Below are positions 1-8,382 of a stretch of 64,000 nucleotides of DNA, piece by piece (position 1 is the stretch's first letter; each line of letters starts with the position of its first letter). The notes under the pieces were generated by a model. The model was not told where the DNA came from, did not search any database, and worked only from the letters and a program-made list of their open reading frames with translations. The stretch covers positions 372,001-436,000 of the forward strand of contig NZ_BBZI01000010.1 of the NCBI RefSeq assembly GCF_008974245.1, read 5' to 3'. Origin of the DNA: Streptomyces abyssomicinicus (lineage in GTDB: Bacteria > Actinomycetota > Actinomycetes > Streptomycetales > Streptomycetaceae). Position numbers and translations under genes: made by a program.

Positions 1-92
1 CCGGCCAGCAGCGCGCCGGCGGTCAGCAGGACGGCCACGGAGCGGGATCTGCCCCGGCGGCCGTGCCCGAGGAGGCGGGTGAAGGGATTCAA
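1..92 (-). CDS. N-terminus of a secreted protein (partial, runs off left edge)
   Basis: Only the first 30 codons are present. A TTG start at 92 is preceded by GGAG about nine bases upstream. The translation begins with a basic stretch (RLLGHGRRGRSRS) followed by a hydrophobic run rich in Val, Leu and Ala, which is the layout of a signal peptide. The mature domain lies outside the window, so the function cannot be called. It follows the pectinesterase and pectate lyase genes on the same strand, but a strong hairpin (269-301) separates it from them, so it probably has its own promoter in 93-268. A role in plant polymer degradation would be guesswork from position. Confidence 0.55.
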   Translation of the reverse strand, partial: MNPFTRLLGHGRRGRSRSVAVLLTAGALLA

Positions 93-268
93 GAGGGGGT
101 TCTCCGGGTCTCGTACCGACGCGACGTGGGGGGTGCGCCCGCACGCTAAGCCCCGGCCGCCCACCGGCGTAAGCCCCGGGAAGCGTTGACAAGAACATGC
201 AACATCTCCTTCACGGGCCCGGGAGGCCGCCGCGCCGTCCCCTCGCCGGCGTCGAGCGGCGACTTCTG

Positions 269-301
269 GGCCGGGGCCCCCGTGAACCGGGGGCCCCGGC
301 C
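269..301 (-). terminator. Strong hairpin terminator after pectate lyase gene
   Basis: A perfect 13-bp stem (269-281 with 289-301) closes a 7-base loop and lies directly after the pectate lyase stop codon. No U-tract follows, as is usual for Streptomyces terminators. It marks the end of the pectinase transcription unit. Confidence 0.75.
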
Positions 302-306
302 GTCAC

Positions 307-1812
307 TCACTGCCCGATGGTGCTCTGCGGGCCGGTGTACTGGCGCAGCAGCGCCGGGACGTCCTTCGCGGCGTCCAGGGAGTAGCTGTAGTGGCTGCGC
401 GGGTCGAAGGTGGTGCCGCCGGTCTGCTGCTTGCCGGTGGAGTTGACGACCACGGAGCCCGTCTGCGACAGGGACGCGGCCGAGGTGTCGGGGTAGTACG
501 GGTTGGCGACGTTCTCGTAGTAGCTGTTCTCGATGACGGTCTTGGACCGGCCGCGCGAGAGGTTGCCGTACGAGGTGATGTTCTGCAGGTAGTTGTTGTA
601 GAGGTGGGCCAGCGCCACGTTGTCGATGCTGGGGTTGCGCTGGTTGGTGTCGTGGATCCAGTTGTGGTGGATCGTCATGCGGGCCGTGGTGTTCTCGGTC
701 CAGCCGATGCCGAAGGCCTTGTTGACCTCACCCAGGTCGTTCCAGGAGACGGTCAGGTAGCTGGTGTCCTTGCGACTGTCGATCAGGCCGTCGTTCATCC
801 GCTCGATGCGGTTGTGGTCGATCCAGATGTGGTCGGCGGTGTCCATCTGGATGCCGTCGTAGTCGAAGTCCTTGTCGTCCGGGTCGTCCTCGGCCATGCG
901 GGTGTCGCGGATGGTGAGGTTGCGGATGATGACGTTGCGGGTGCCGGCGCCGAGGAAGAAGCCGCCGTTGACGATCTCCCCGGAGGTGCCGACGCCGATC
1001 AGCGTCTTGTTCGACTTCACGGGGATCTCGTGGCCGTACGGGGCGACGGTGATCGCCCCGGCGATCTTGATCGTGTACGGCTCGGCCGCCGTCGCGTACT
1101 TGACCAGGTCGGCGAAGGTCCTCACGGTGACCGTCGCTCCGGCCGCGCCGCCCGTGGTGCCGCCGCCGGTGGAGGCGAAGCCGTCCGCGGTGTTCGACCA
1201 GGTCCGGCCGCTGCCGCCCCCCACCGGCTTGAACGCCCACTGCTTGTTGGTGTTGGCCGTGCAGGTCTCCTGGATGATGGGAGTCCCGTTGGTGGTCGAG
1301 GCGAGTTCGTCGGAGAGGCACAGCCCGGAGTTCACGTTGACGATCTGCCAGGTGTTGGTCCCCGAGGCCACGAGTCGCCACTGCTGGTTGGTCTTGCCCG
1401 CGCCGCACTCGTACTGCTGCACCTGGACGCCGCTGACGGTGGAGCGGGAGGGCACGTCGACGCACAGGCCACTGTCGACGCCGACGAGGGTGTGGACGCC
1501 GCTGCCGGCGGACTTCAGGGTGAACTGCTGCCAGGGGGAGTTGTCCGTGCAGCCCCACTGCTGGAGCTTGGTCTGGTTCGCCCTGGACGCTCCGGGAACG
1601 TCGATGCACTTGCCCGACTTGGTGACGACGAGCTGGTACTTGACGTCGACGGCGGGGAGCTCCGCGGCCTGGGCGCTGTCCGTCGCGGTGACGGCGCCGA
1701 CCACTGCGCCGGCCACCACCGCCATGGCGGAGACCGTCGCGGCGGCCTTGCCGGGACGGCGGCGGTGGCGGTGGCGGGCGGGCGGGGTGTCAGGGGTACT
1801 GCGTCGGCTCAT
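307..1812 (-). CDS. Secreted pectate lyase (PL1) with N-terminal CBM13 ricin-type lectin domain
   Basis: 501 aa. Residues 1-50 form an export signal: arginine-rich n-region (RHRHRRRPGKA), hydrophobic core, Ala-X-Ala end. Residues about 55-196 are a ricin-B trefoil with repeated QQW motifs (LQQWGC, TNQQWRL, TNKQWAF). Residues about 205-501 are a polysaccharide lyase family 1 beta-helix with the typical WIDH (330-333) and DGLIDSRKDTSYLTVSWN (341-358) motifs, expected to cleave polygalacturonan by Ca2+-dependent beta-elimination outside the cell. The ATG follows a purine-rich RBS (GAAGGAAGAAGG). It lies 64 bp after the pectinesterase stop on the same strand and probably shares its transcript. 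The enzymes fit together: demethylation of pectin exposes substrate for the lyase. The lectin domain is clearly related to that of the neighbour. Confidence 0.93.
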   Translation of the reverse strand: MSRRSTPDTPPARHRHRRRPGKAAATVSAMAVVAGAVVGAVTATDSAQAAELPAVDVKYQLVVTKSGKCIDVPGASRANQTKLQQWGCTDNSPWQQFTLKSAGSGVHTLVGVDSGLCVDVPSRSTVSGVQVQQYECGAGKTNQQWRLVASGTNTWQIVNVNSGLCLSDELASTTNGTPIIQETCTANTNKQWAFKPVGGGSGRTWSNTADGFASTGGGTTGGAAGATVTVRTFADLVKYATAAEPYTIKIAGAITVAPYGHEIPVKSNKTLIGVGTSGEIVNGGFFLGAGTRNVIIRNLTIRDTRMAEDDPDDKDFDYDGIQMDTADHIWIDHNRIERMNDGLIDSRKDTSYLTVSWNDLGEVNKAFGIGWTENTTARMTIHHNWIHDTNQRNPSIDNVALAHLYNNYLQNITSYGNLSRGRSKTVIENSYYENVANPYYPDTSAASLSQTGSVVVNSTGKQQTGGTTFDPRSHYSYSLDAAKDVPALLRQYTGPQSTIGQ

Positions 1813-1876
1813 GTCCTTCTTCCTTCTCGTGGGTGTGGAGCGGGTGCGTGGGGGTGGGGCTCGGCCCGGTCCCGGG

Positions 1877-3424
1877 TCAGCCGACCGGGTTCCAGCCGTC
1901 GGTGCCCGCCAGGTACTTCTGCGGGGTGTAGGAGGCGGCCTGGGCGGCCGTCAGCTGAGGGCGGTTGCTGTTGACGGTGGCGCCGGGACCGGTGTTGGCG
2001 TATTCGAAGAACCGCGCGTTCTGCCAGGTGGCGTCGGACATGTCGGTCCACGGCTGCGCGGTGGCGACCGTGTCCGACAGGTTGGACTCGCGGAACACGA
2101 CCTGCGCGTTCTGCCGCCAGGGCCGGCCGAGCTGGGTCCTGCCGGTGTTGGCCCCGGTGATCGTGGAGCGGTGGAAGAGGAAACCGTAGGCGCGGTCGGC
2201 GGGGGTGCTGGCGGCGGTGATCGGGCCGCCCGTGCTGCGCTTCTCGTGGATGCGGCAGCGGTCGAAGACGGCGATGCCCCCTCCGTAGACGAAGTCGACG
2301 GTGCCCTCGACGTAGGAGTCGCTCACGTAGGCGCGGGCGTTGTTGTTGACCAGGAAGGTGTCCTGGTCGCCGAGGAGCCGGACGTCGTCCAGGAGGGCCC
2401 GGTCCGCGTCCAGGTAGAGGGCCAGTGCCTGGTCGCCGGTGTCGGAGGAGTTCTCGTCGAAGTCGTTGGCCATCGTCAGCCGGTCGGCGGTGAAGTCGTG
2501 GCCCAGGGCGACGACGGTGGCGCTGCCGGACGTTCCGTAGCTCCCGGCGTTGCGGTTGCCGATGATCACGACGTCGTCCGGGGAGTCGCCGTTGCCCCGC
2601 AGGGTGACGAACGGCTTGTCGGCCGGGACGGTGACCTTCTCCCGGTAGGTGCCGGGCTTGATGGTGATCGTCACCGGCTTGGTGTTGCCCTTGGGCACCG
2701 CGTCGATCGCGGCCTGGACGGTCCGGTAGGTGCCGGTGCCGTCGGCCGCCACCGTGTTCGGCGTGCCGGAGCCGCCGCCGGAGCCGGCCACCGGTTTGAA
2801 GGCCCACTGCTTGTTGGTGTTGTGGGTGCAGGTCTCCTGGATGACGGGCGTGCCGTTGGTGGTGGAGGCGAGGGCGTCGGAGAGGCACAGGCCGGATGCC
2901 ACACTGATGATCTGGTAGGTGCCGGTCCCGCTGGGGGTGAGGCGCCACTGCTGGTTGGTCCGGCCGGCTCCGCAGCCCCACTGCTGGACCTGGGTTCCGC
3001 TGACGGTGCTGCCGGAGGGGACGTCGACGCACTGGCCGCTGTTGACGCCGACGAGTGTGTAGACACCCGTCCCGGCGGACCTGAGAGTGAACTGCTGCCA
3101 GGGGGAGTCGTCGGTGCAGCCCCACTGCTGGAGCTTGGCGCCACTGGCGGTGGAGGCGCCGGGGACGTCGACGCACTTGCCGGACCTGGTGACGACGAGC
3201 TGGTACTTCGTGTCCACCGCGGGCAGTGTCGCGGCGCCGGCCGGCGCTGCGAGCTGGACCGCGGCGGTCACTCCGCCCGCGGTCATCACCAGGGCGGACG
3301 TCAGCGCCGCGAGGCGCCCGCGGCGGCGCGCGTGCCGACGGCGTGCCGGTCGGCGGCCCGCGGGCCGGGAGGGGTGCGGCGCACCGGGTCCGGACATGAG
3401 CGGAGCGGATCTGTCGGTGGTCAT
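1877..3424 (-). CDS. Secreted pectinesterase (CE8) with N-terminal CBM13 lectin domain
   Basis: 515 aa from the ATG at 3424, preceded by GAGAGG; a longer frame upstream to 3550 has a less convincing start. The N-terminus has an Arg/His-rich stretch, then a hydrophobic segment ending in APAGA, a signal peptide. A ricin-B trefoil follows (LQQWGC, VQQWGC, TNQQWRL, TNKQWAF). The C-terminal half is a carbohydrate esterase family 8 beta-helix starting at VAADGTGTYRTVQAAIDAVP, with signature pieces LLGDQDTFLV, YVEGTVDFVYG and LGRPWR; the two Asp residues are the expected acid/base and nucleophile. It removes methyl groups from pectin. It is first in a minus-strand operon with pectate lyase and is divergent from the sigma-factor fusion at 3710, whose likely target it is. 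Confidence 0.93.
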   Translation of the reverse strand: MTTDRSAPLMSGPGAPHPSRPAGRRPARRRHARRRGRLAALTSALVMTAGGVTAAVQLAAPAGAATLPAVDTKYQLVVTRSGKCVDVPGASTASGAKLQQWGCTDDSPWQQFTLRSAGTGVYTLVGVNSGQCVDVPSGSTVSGTQVQQWGCGAGRTNQQWRLTPSGTGTYQIISVASGLCLSDALASTTNGTPVIQETCTHNTNKQWAFKPVAGSGGGSGTPNTVAADGTGTYRTVQAAIDAVPKGNTKPVTITIKPGTYREKVTVPADKPFVTLRGNGDSPDDVVIIGNRNAGSYGTSGSATVVALGHDFTADRLTMANDFDENSSDTGDQALALYLDADRALLDDVRLLGDQDTFLVNNNARAYVSDSYVEGTVDFVYGGGIAVFDRCRIHEKRSTGGPITAASTPADRAYGFLFHRSTITGANTGRTQLGRPWRQNAQVVFRESNLSDTVATAQPWTDMSDATWQNARFFEYANTGPGATVNSNRPQLTAAQAASYTPQKYLAGTDGWNPVG

Positions 3425-3709
3425 GGGCGGGGACCTCTCTCGCCGTTCGGCGTGCGGGTGCCGCGGCCGGAGGGCACCGCGGTGAAGAGGTAGATGCGGT
3501 GGGGGAGGAGGGGATAACGGAAAAAGAGAAACGTGGCGTGTTCCCGTCACCTCGTGGGTGCCACGGCTTTACAGCTCCCGGGCTCCGTGCCACGATCCGG
3601 GGCCTGTCGCACGCCAGGTGTCCGAGCAGGCCCCGAGCATGTCCGCCCCGGGGCCACCGACCGCCCGCGCCGCCCGGGACGGCGGCGCGCGGCGAAGGAG
3701 AACCGCGCC

Positions 3710-5947
3710 ATGGACCATCCCCCCTCGCCGCGGGCCGCGGGCGGCCGGACCGCCACGGGCGCCACGGACCGGACCGCCACGCCCGGGGCGGCGGCCACGC
3801 CGCCCGGCAGCTGGGCGCCCGGGATGTCGTCGCGGGACCTCGAGCTCGTCCGGGCGGCCCGGGGCGGGGACCGCGCGGCGCTGGAGCAACTGCTCGCCGC
3901 CTGCCTGCCGTTGCTCCACCGGGTCGTGGGGCGGGCCCTGGACGGGCATGCCGACACCGACGACGTGGTGCAGGAGGTGCTGCTGCGGATCGTGGCGGGG
4001 CTGCCCGGGCTGCGGGAGCCCGAGAGGTTCCGGTCCTGGGCGGTGGCCATCGCCTTCCGGCAGGTCCAGCAGCACGGACGGAGCCGTCGCCCCGACCTCC
4101 CGTACCGGCCCGTGGACGAGGAACTGCCCGATCCGTCGGGTGACTTCACCGAACGGACCGTCGCCGAAGTGGTCATGGCCGAGCAGCGCGGGGAGATCCT
4201 GCGCGCCACCGGCTGGCTGGAGCCCGCGGACCGCCGCCTTCTCGCCCTGTGGTGGGAGGAGACGGCCGGGGTCCTCGGACGCGGCGAGCTGAGCGCGGCC
4301 ATGAACATGCCCCGCGCGCACGTCGCGGTGCGGGTGCAGCGGATGAAGGAGCAGCTGCACACGGCCCGCACCGTCGTGCGGGCGCTCTCCCGTTCGCCGC
4401 GGTGCCCGGAGCTGACGGCCGCCGTCCGCGGCTGGGACGGCACGCCGAGCGCACTGTGGCGCAAACGGCTGGGCCGACACGTCCGCGACTGTCCGGCCTG
4501 TCTGCGGCAGGGAGAGGGCCTGGTGCCGCCCGAGTTGCTGCTGCCGGGCATCGTGCTGCCGGTTCCGGCGGGCCTGCTGGCCGGCCTCCCGGGGCTGCTC
4601 GACTCCGCCTCCGCCGCGGCGGCCTCGTCCAAGGCGGGGATCGGCGTGCTGTTCGACCGCGTCACCGACCTCTTCCACGGCGTCAGGCCCCGTACCGCCG
4701 CCGCGCTCGCGGTGGGGGCCGCGGTACTGATCGGCGCGGTCGTCCTCCCGGTGTGGCAGTCCCCGGCGCCCGACCGCACTCCGCGCTCCGCGCCGACCGC
4801 CGCCCCCGGCGCACCGGGAGGTCCGGCAGCCCCGCCGACCGCCACGGCCCCCGACGGCGGTACCGCGGCGGCCGACATCGTCGTCGCCCCCGACGGTTCC
4901 GACGAGCGGGGCGACGGAAGCCTCACCCGGCCCTACGCCACGCTCGGCAAGGCCGTCGGGATGGTGCGCCCCGGCCAGACCATCGCCCTGCGCGGCGGCA
5001 CCTACCGGCCGAGCGAACCCGTCACCATCGACACCGACGGCACCGCCGCACGCCCCGTGCTGCTCACCGCCTACCGCGGGGAGCGCCCGGTGCTCGACGT
5101 GTCCGCCGTCCCCGAGGGCCGGTGGGCCGTCACCCAGCGCGCCGACCACTGGACGGTGCGCGGACTGGAGGTGCGCGGGTCCAGCAGCCACGCATGGGTG
5201 TGCAGCGGATGCGCGCACGACGTCTTCGACGGCCTGACGATGCACCACAACGCGGAGTCCGGGCTGGTGCTGCGGGACGCGGGCACCGTCGGCAACACCG
5301 TGGTGGACAGCGACTTCCACCACAACCGCCAGGGCGACGGCGGCGGCACGGGCCTGGCGATCGTCTTCGGCGCGGGCGAGGGCAACACCGTCCGCGACTG
5401 CCGTGCCTGGGACAACGGCGGCGACGGCGTCGACCTGGGAGGCTTCACCGATCCCGTCGTGCTCGACGGCAACTGGGCCTACCGCAACGGCGACGGCTTC
5501 ACCCTCGGCGGCGGCCGGACCAGGGCCCCGGTGGCGCACGTCGTGACGAACAACGCCGCCTGGGACAACGGGGGCCATGGGTTCACCGACGACGGCAACA
5601 CCGGCTCGCCGGTCCTGGAGCGCAACAGCGCCTACCGCAACGGCATCGCGGGCTTCCGCATCGCCGACGCCACCGCCTCGCTCGTCCGCAACGCCGCGTG
5701 GAGCAACCCGCGAGAGGCGGAACTCGGCCCGTCCGCGCGTTCCAAGGGCAACACCTGGGACGAGGGCGGACCGTCCGTGCCCCTGACCGGCCTGCGCTCG
5801 GAGGATCCGCGCGGCGCCGAGGGAGCCCGTTCGCCGGACGGTGCGCTGCCCCGTACCGCCTTCCTCCGCCTCCGCGACCCGGCCGTCGGCGTGGGCGCGC
5901 CGATGACGGCCGACCGACGCGCACCACGCCCGAGGGTCACTTCTTGA
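3710..5947 (+). CDS. One-piece ECF-type sigma factor, zinc motif, membrane helix and extracellular pectate-lyase-like beta-helix
   Basis: 745 aa from ATG 3710, preceded by GAAGGAG. Residues 45-125 look like sigma-70 region 2 (TDDVVQEVLLRIV, RFRSWAVAIAFRQVQ); about 160-225 resembles region 4. Next comes a zinc-finger pattern typical of anti-sigma factors: Cys232, then H257-x3-C261-x2-C264. Residues about 329-349 form one transmembrane helix (ALAVGAAVLIGAVVLPVW). After a Pro/Ala/Thr linker, about 388-700 is a right-handed parallel beta-helix (VVAPDGSDERGDGSLTRPYA opening; HHNAESGLVLRD; YRNGDGFTLGGG), resembling pectate lyase family 9. The predicted topology puts the sigma part in the cytoplasm and the beta-helix outside. 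It is divergent from the pectinase operon, so a pectin-fragment sensor that releases or activates the sigma domain is plausible. Its stop overlaps the convergent next gene by 11 bp. Catalysis by the beta-helix is untested. Confidence 0.85.
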   Translation: MDHPPSPRAAGGRTATGATDRTATPGAAATPPGSWAPGMSSRDLELVRAARGGDRAALEQLLAACLPLLHRVVGRALDGHADTDDVVQEVLLRIVAGLPGLREPERFRSWAVAIAFRQVQQHGRSRRPDLPYRPVDEELPDPSGDFTERTVAEVVMAEQRGEILRATGWLEPADRRLLALWWEETAGVLGRGELSAAMNMPRAHVAVRVQRMKEQLHTARTVVRALSRSPRCPELTAAVRGWDGTPSALWRKRLGRHVRDCPACLRQGEGLVPPELLLPGIVLPVPAGLLAGLPGLLDSASAAAASSKAGIGVLFDRVTDLFHGVRPRTAAALAVGAAVLIGAVVLPVWQSPAPDRTPRSAPTAAPGAPGGPAAPPTATAPDGGTAAADIVVAPDGSDERGDGSLTRPYATLGKAVGMVRPGQTIALRGGTYRPSEPVTIDTDGTAARPVLLTAYRGERPVLDVSAVPEGRWAVTQRADHWTVRGLEVRGSSSHAWVCSGCAHDVFDGLTMHHNAESGLVLRDAGTVGNTVVDSDFHHNRQGDGGGTGLAIVFGAGEGNTVRDCRAWDNGGDGVDLGGFTDPVVLDGNWAYRNGDGFTLGGGRTRAPVAHVVTNNAAWDNGGHGFTDDGNTGSPVLERNSAYRNGIAGFRIADATASLVRNAAWSNPREAELGPSARSKGNTWDEGGPSVPLTGLRSEDPRGAEGARSPDGALPRTAFLRLRDPAVGVGAPMTADRRAPRPRVTS

Positions 5948-6764
5948 GGAACTCCAGCAGGTCCTTGTTGAAGCGCTCCTTGTCACCCGGCACCAGGGCG
6001 ATGCCGTGCGAGCCGCCCTCGTAGACCTTGAGCTCGGCGTCCGCGATGAGCTGGGCGGACTTGCGGCCGGTGGCGTCGATCGGCACGACCTGGTCGTCGT
6101 CGCCGTGCACGACGAGCGTCGGGACGTCGAACTTCTTGAGGTCCTCGTGGAAGTCCGTGGTGCCGAAGGCGTCGACACAGTCGACGCCGCCCTCGATCGT
6201 CTGCGCCATGGCCATGTACCAGAACGCGTCCTTGTTGCCCTGGGTGACCTTGTTGCCGTCGCGGTTGGCGGAGAAGAAACCGACCGCGGTGTCCTTCCAG
6301 AACTGCGACCGCTCCGCGATGATGCCCGCCTTGATGTCGTCGAAGACGGACTGCGGGACGCCCTCGGGGTTGTCCGGGCCCTGGAGCATCAGCGGCGGGA
6401 TCGCGGACAGCAGGACGGCGGAGCGGATGCGCCCGGTGCCGTGGCGGCCGATGTAGCGGGCGAGCTCCCCACCACCCATCGAGTGCGCCACCAGAGTGAC
6501 GTCCCGCAGGTCGAGGTGGGTGATCAGGTCGTTCAGGTCGTCGGCGAAGGTGTCGAAGTCGTAGCCGTCGTAGACCGGCGTCGAGCGGCCGTGCCCACGC
6601 CGGTCGTGCGCGATGCCGCGGTAGCCGGCGTCGGCGACGGCCTTGAGCTGGTCCTGCCACGCGTCGCCGCTGAGCGGCCAGCCGTGGATGAACACCACCG
6701 GGCGGCCCCGGCCCCAGTCCTTGTAGAAGATCTCGACACCGTCTCGCGTCGTGCAGAAGGGCAT
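5937..6764 (-). CDS. Alpha/beta hydrolase, non-haem chloroperoxidase (perhydrolase) type
   Basis: 275 aa, the family length. ATG 6764 follows AAAGGA at good spacing; a second in-frame ATG lies five codons upstream and is less likely. The sequence has the alpha/beta-hydrolase layout: FIHGWPLSGD (oxyanion HGW), DRRGHGRS, nucleophile elbow HSMGGGE, acid region VHGDDDQVVP and catalytic His in GGSHGIALV. These cofactor-free enzymes form peracids and can halogenate, or act as esterases; the real substrate is unknown. It is monocistronic, convergent with the sigma fusion, and divergent from a flavin reductase across 224 bp in which I see no clear operator. Confidence 0.9.
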   Translation of the reverse strand: MPFCTTRDGVEIFYKDWGRGRPVVFIHGWPLSGDAWQDQLKAVADAGYRGIAHDRRGHGRSTPVYDGYDFDTFADDLNDLITHLDLRDVTLVAHSMGGGELARYIGRHGTGRIRSAVLLSAIPPLMLQGPDNPEGVPQSVFDDIKAGIIAERSQFWKDTAVGFFSANRDGNKVTQGNKDAFWYMAMAQTIEGGVDCVDAFGTTDFHEDLKKFDVPTLVVHGDDDQVVPIDATGRKSAQLIADAELKVYEGGSHGIALVPGDKERFNKDLLEFLKK

Positions 6765-6988
6765 GGTTTGTCCTTTCATCGCGGCGAACCGGATCCCCGG
6801 ACCTGAGCATCGCCCGGACCGCCGTCGGCCGCCATCCGGGTGCACCCGGTGCCGACCCGCCCGTCGGCCGTGACGGCCGAGCAGGGCGGGCGCGGAAGGA
6901 GCCGCGCCCCTTGCTCCGGCCGGGCACGCTCTTCGCCCGGGTGGGGGCACCGGGGGGTCGGCGGCCCGCAGCGGGGTACCGCCGCGTC

Positions 6989-7600
6989 ATGAAGGCACTG
7001 GTGATCAACTGCACGCTCAAGAAGTCCCCCGAGCCGTCCAACACCGAGGCGCTGGCGCGGGTGGTCGGTGACTGGCTGGCGGAGAACGCCGGCGTGGAGG
7101 TGGAGCACGTCCGAGCCGTCGACCTCGACATCCACCCCGGCGTGGTCAGCGAGGCGGTCGCCGCAGGCGACGACTGGCCCGCCGTGCACGCCAAGCTGCT
7201 GCAGGCGCAGATCCTCGTCGTCGCCTCCCCGACATGGCTCGGCCGGCCGTCGTCGGTGGCCCAGCGTGTCCTGGAACGCATGGACGCCATGCTCTCCGAG
7301 ACCGACGACGACGGCCGCCCCGTCGCCTACGACCGCGTCGCGGGAGTCGTGGTCACCGGCAACGAGGACGGCGCGCACCATGTGATCAGCGAGATCAACG
7401 GCGCCCTGTGCGACATCGGTTACACCATTCCCGGCCAGTCGTGGACCTACTGGCACCTCGGCCCCGGCCCGGGCCCGGACTACCTCGACGACCGGCGCGG
7501 CCACGACTGGGCCCACCGAACCGGCCGCGCGATGGCCGCCAACCTCCACGGCGCCGCACGCGCCCTGGCCGCGAACCCGCTGGGCGCTCCGCCCGGGTGA
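6989..7600 (+). CDS. NADPH-dependent FMN reductase / flavodoxin-fold oxidoreductase
   Basis: 203 aa from ATG 6989; an earlier in-frame ATG at 6911 would add unlike-family sequence. The opening ALVINCTLKKSPEPSNTEAL is the flavodoxin-fold phosphate-binding loop; ASPTWLGRPSSVAQRVLERM is the second conserved flavin/pyridine site; VVVTGNEDGAHH completes the core. The family reduces FMN or quinones with NAD(P)H. Only a weak RBS (GGGG) is visible. It is divergent from the perhydrolase; a shared role in oxidative or detoxification chemistry is possible but not shown. It ends 6 bp before a convergent membrane-protein gene. Confidence 0.85.
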   Translation: MKALVINCTLKKSPEPSNTEALARVVGDWLAENAGVEVEHVRAVDLDIHPGVVSEAVAAGDDWPAVHAKLLQAQILVVASPTWLGRPSSVAQRVLERMDAMLSETDDDGRPVAYDRVAGVVVTGNEDGAHHVISEINGALCDIGYTIPGQSWTYWHLGPGPGPDYLDDRRGHDWAHRTGRAMAANLHGAARALAANPLGAPPG

Positions 7601-7606
7601 CCCGCC

Positions 7607-8215
7607 CTACGCCTCGCCGGCCGTGCGGGAGCGGCGAGCGGCACGGCGGCGCAGGCGCAGTGGCAGCACGTACCAGCACAGGCCGAACCAGAGCATGACC
7701 GCGCCCACGAGCACTTCGGCGAGGACTCCGGGGAGGACGAAGCGCAGGAGCAGCAGGAGGGTGCAGCCGATGGTCAGGGCCAGGAGGACCATGCCGCACA
7801 CCATCAGGCGGCCGGCGGCCTCCACCATCTCGTCCTTCATCCGCTGACCCGCCAGGAACCGGTGCATGGCGACGGGCGCGATGAGCGACGCGGTGGCCGC
7901 CGCGCCGAGCACCACGGTGATGACGTAGATGCCGCGGTCCAGCGTCTCCAGCTGCCTGAACGTGGGGGTGAACGCGACGCTGAGCAGGAACCCGAAGAGG
8001 ATCTGCACGCCGGTCTGGGTGACCCGGGTCTCCTGAAGGATCTCGTTCCAGCGGCGGTTGACCCGCTCGCGCGGCGTCTCCGGTTCTTCGGCACCGTGCT
8101 TCGTGCCGTGGCCGGCGCCGTGTTCGCAGCAGGCGGCGTGTTCGCGGCAGGCGGCGTGTTCGCGGCAGGCGGCGTCCTCGATCGCCGAACCGGCCGGCTG
8201 CTCCGTCATCGTCAT
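7607..8215 (-). CDS. DUF6328-type membrane protein with Cys/His-rich N-terminal repeats
   Basis: 202 aa from ATG 8215, chosen because GGAGGG lies at correct spacing; an ATG four codons upstream overlaps that RBS. The core (RVNRRWNEILQETRVTQTGV onward) is typical of a small four-helix actinobacterial membrane family with hydrophobic stretches near residues 70-90, 97-120, 135-160 and 165-190, ending in a basic tail. Function unknown. The first 35 residues are odd: a tandem CREHAA / CREHAA / CCEHGA array made by an 18-bp DNA repeat (8111-8170), followed by more His (GHGTKHG). This could bind metal or be simple repeat expansion. Confidence 0.7.
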   Translation of the reverse strand: MTMTEQPAGSAIEDAACREHAACREHAACCEHGAGHGTKHGAEEPETPRERVNRRWNEILQETRVTQTGVQILFGFLLSVAFTPTFRQLETLDRGIYVITVVLGAAATASLIAPVAMHRFLAGQRMKDEMVEAAGRLMVCGMVLLALTIGCTLLLLLRFVLPGVLAEVLVGAVMLWFGLCWYVLPLRLRRRAARRSRTAGEA

Positions 8216-8382
8216 GCTTCCCTCCAAGTCCCGGGTCGGCCCATATGCCCGGATCGGAGGCTTCCATGCAGGTCACACGGCACGGGAGGCGGCCCGACCG
8301 ACGAGGAACGCAGGCCGGGCCGCCGCCCGGCCTCCGTGGCGCTTTCGGTGCTTTCCTCCCCGTATGTGGAAATGTGCTGGTC

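Noticed and set aside
391..3493. Long plus-strand frames opposite the pectate lyase and pectinesterase genes
   Set aside because: Antisense shadows with repetitive composition, no RBS and no recognisable motif.
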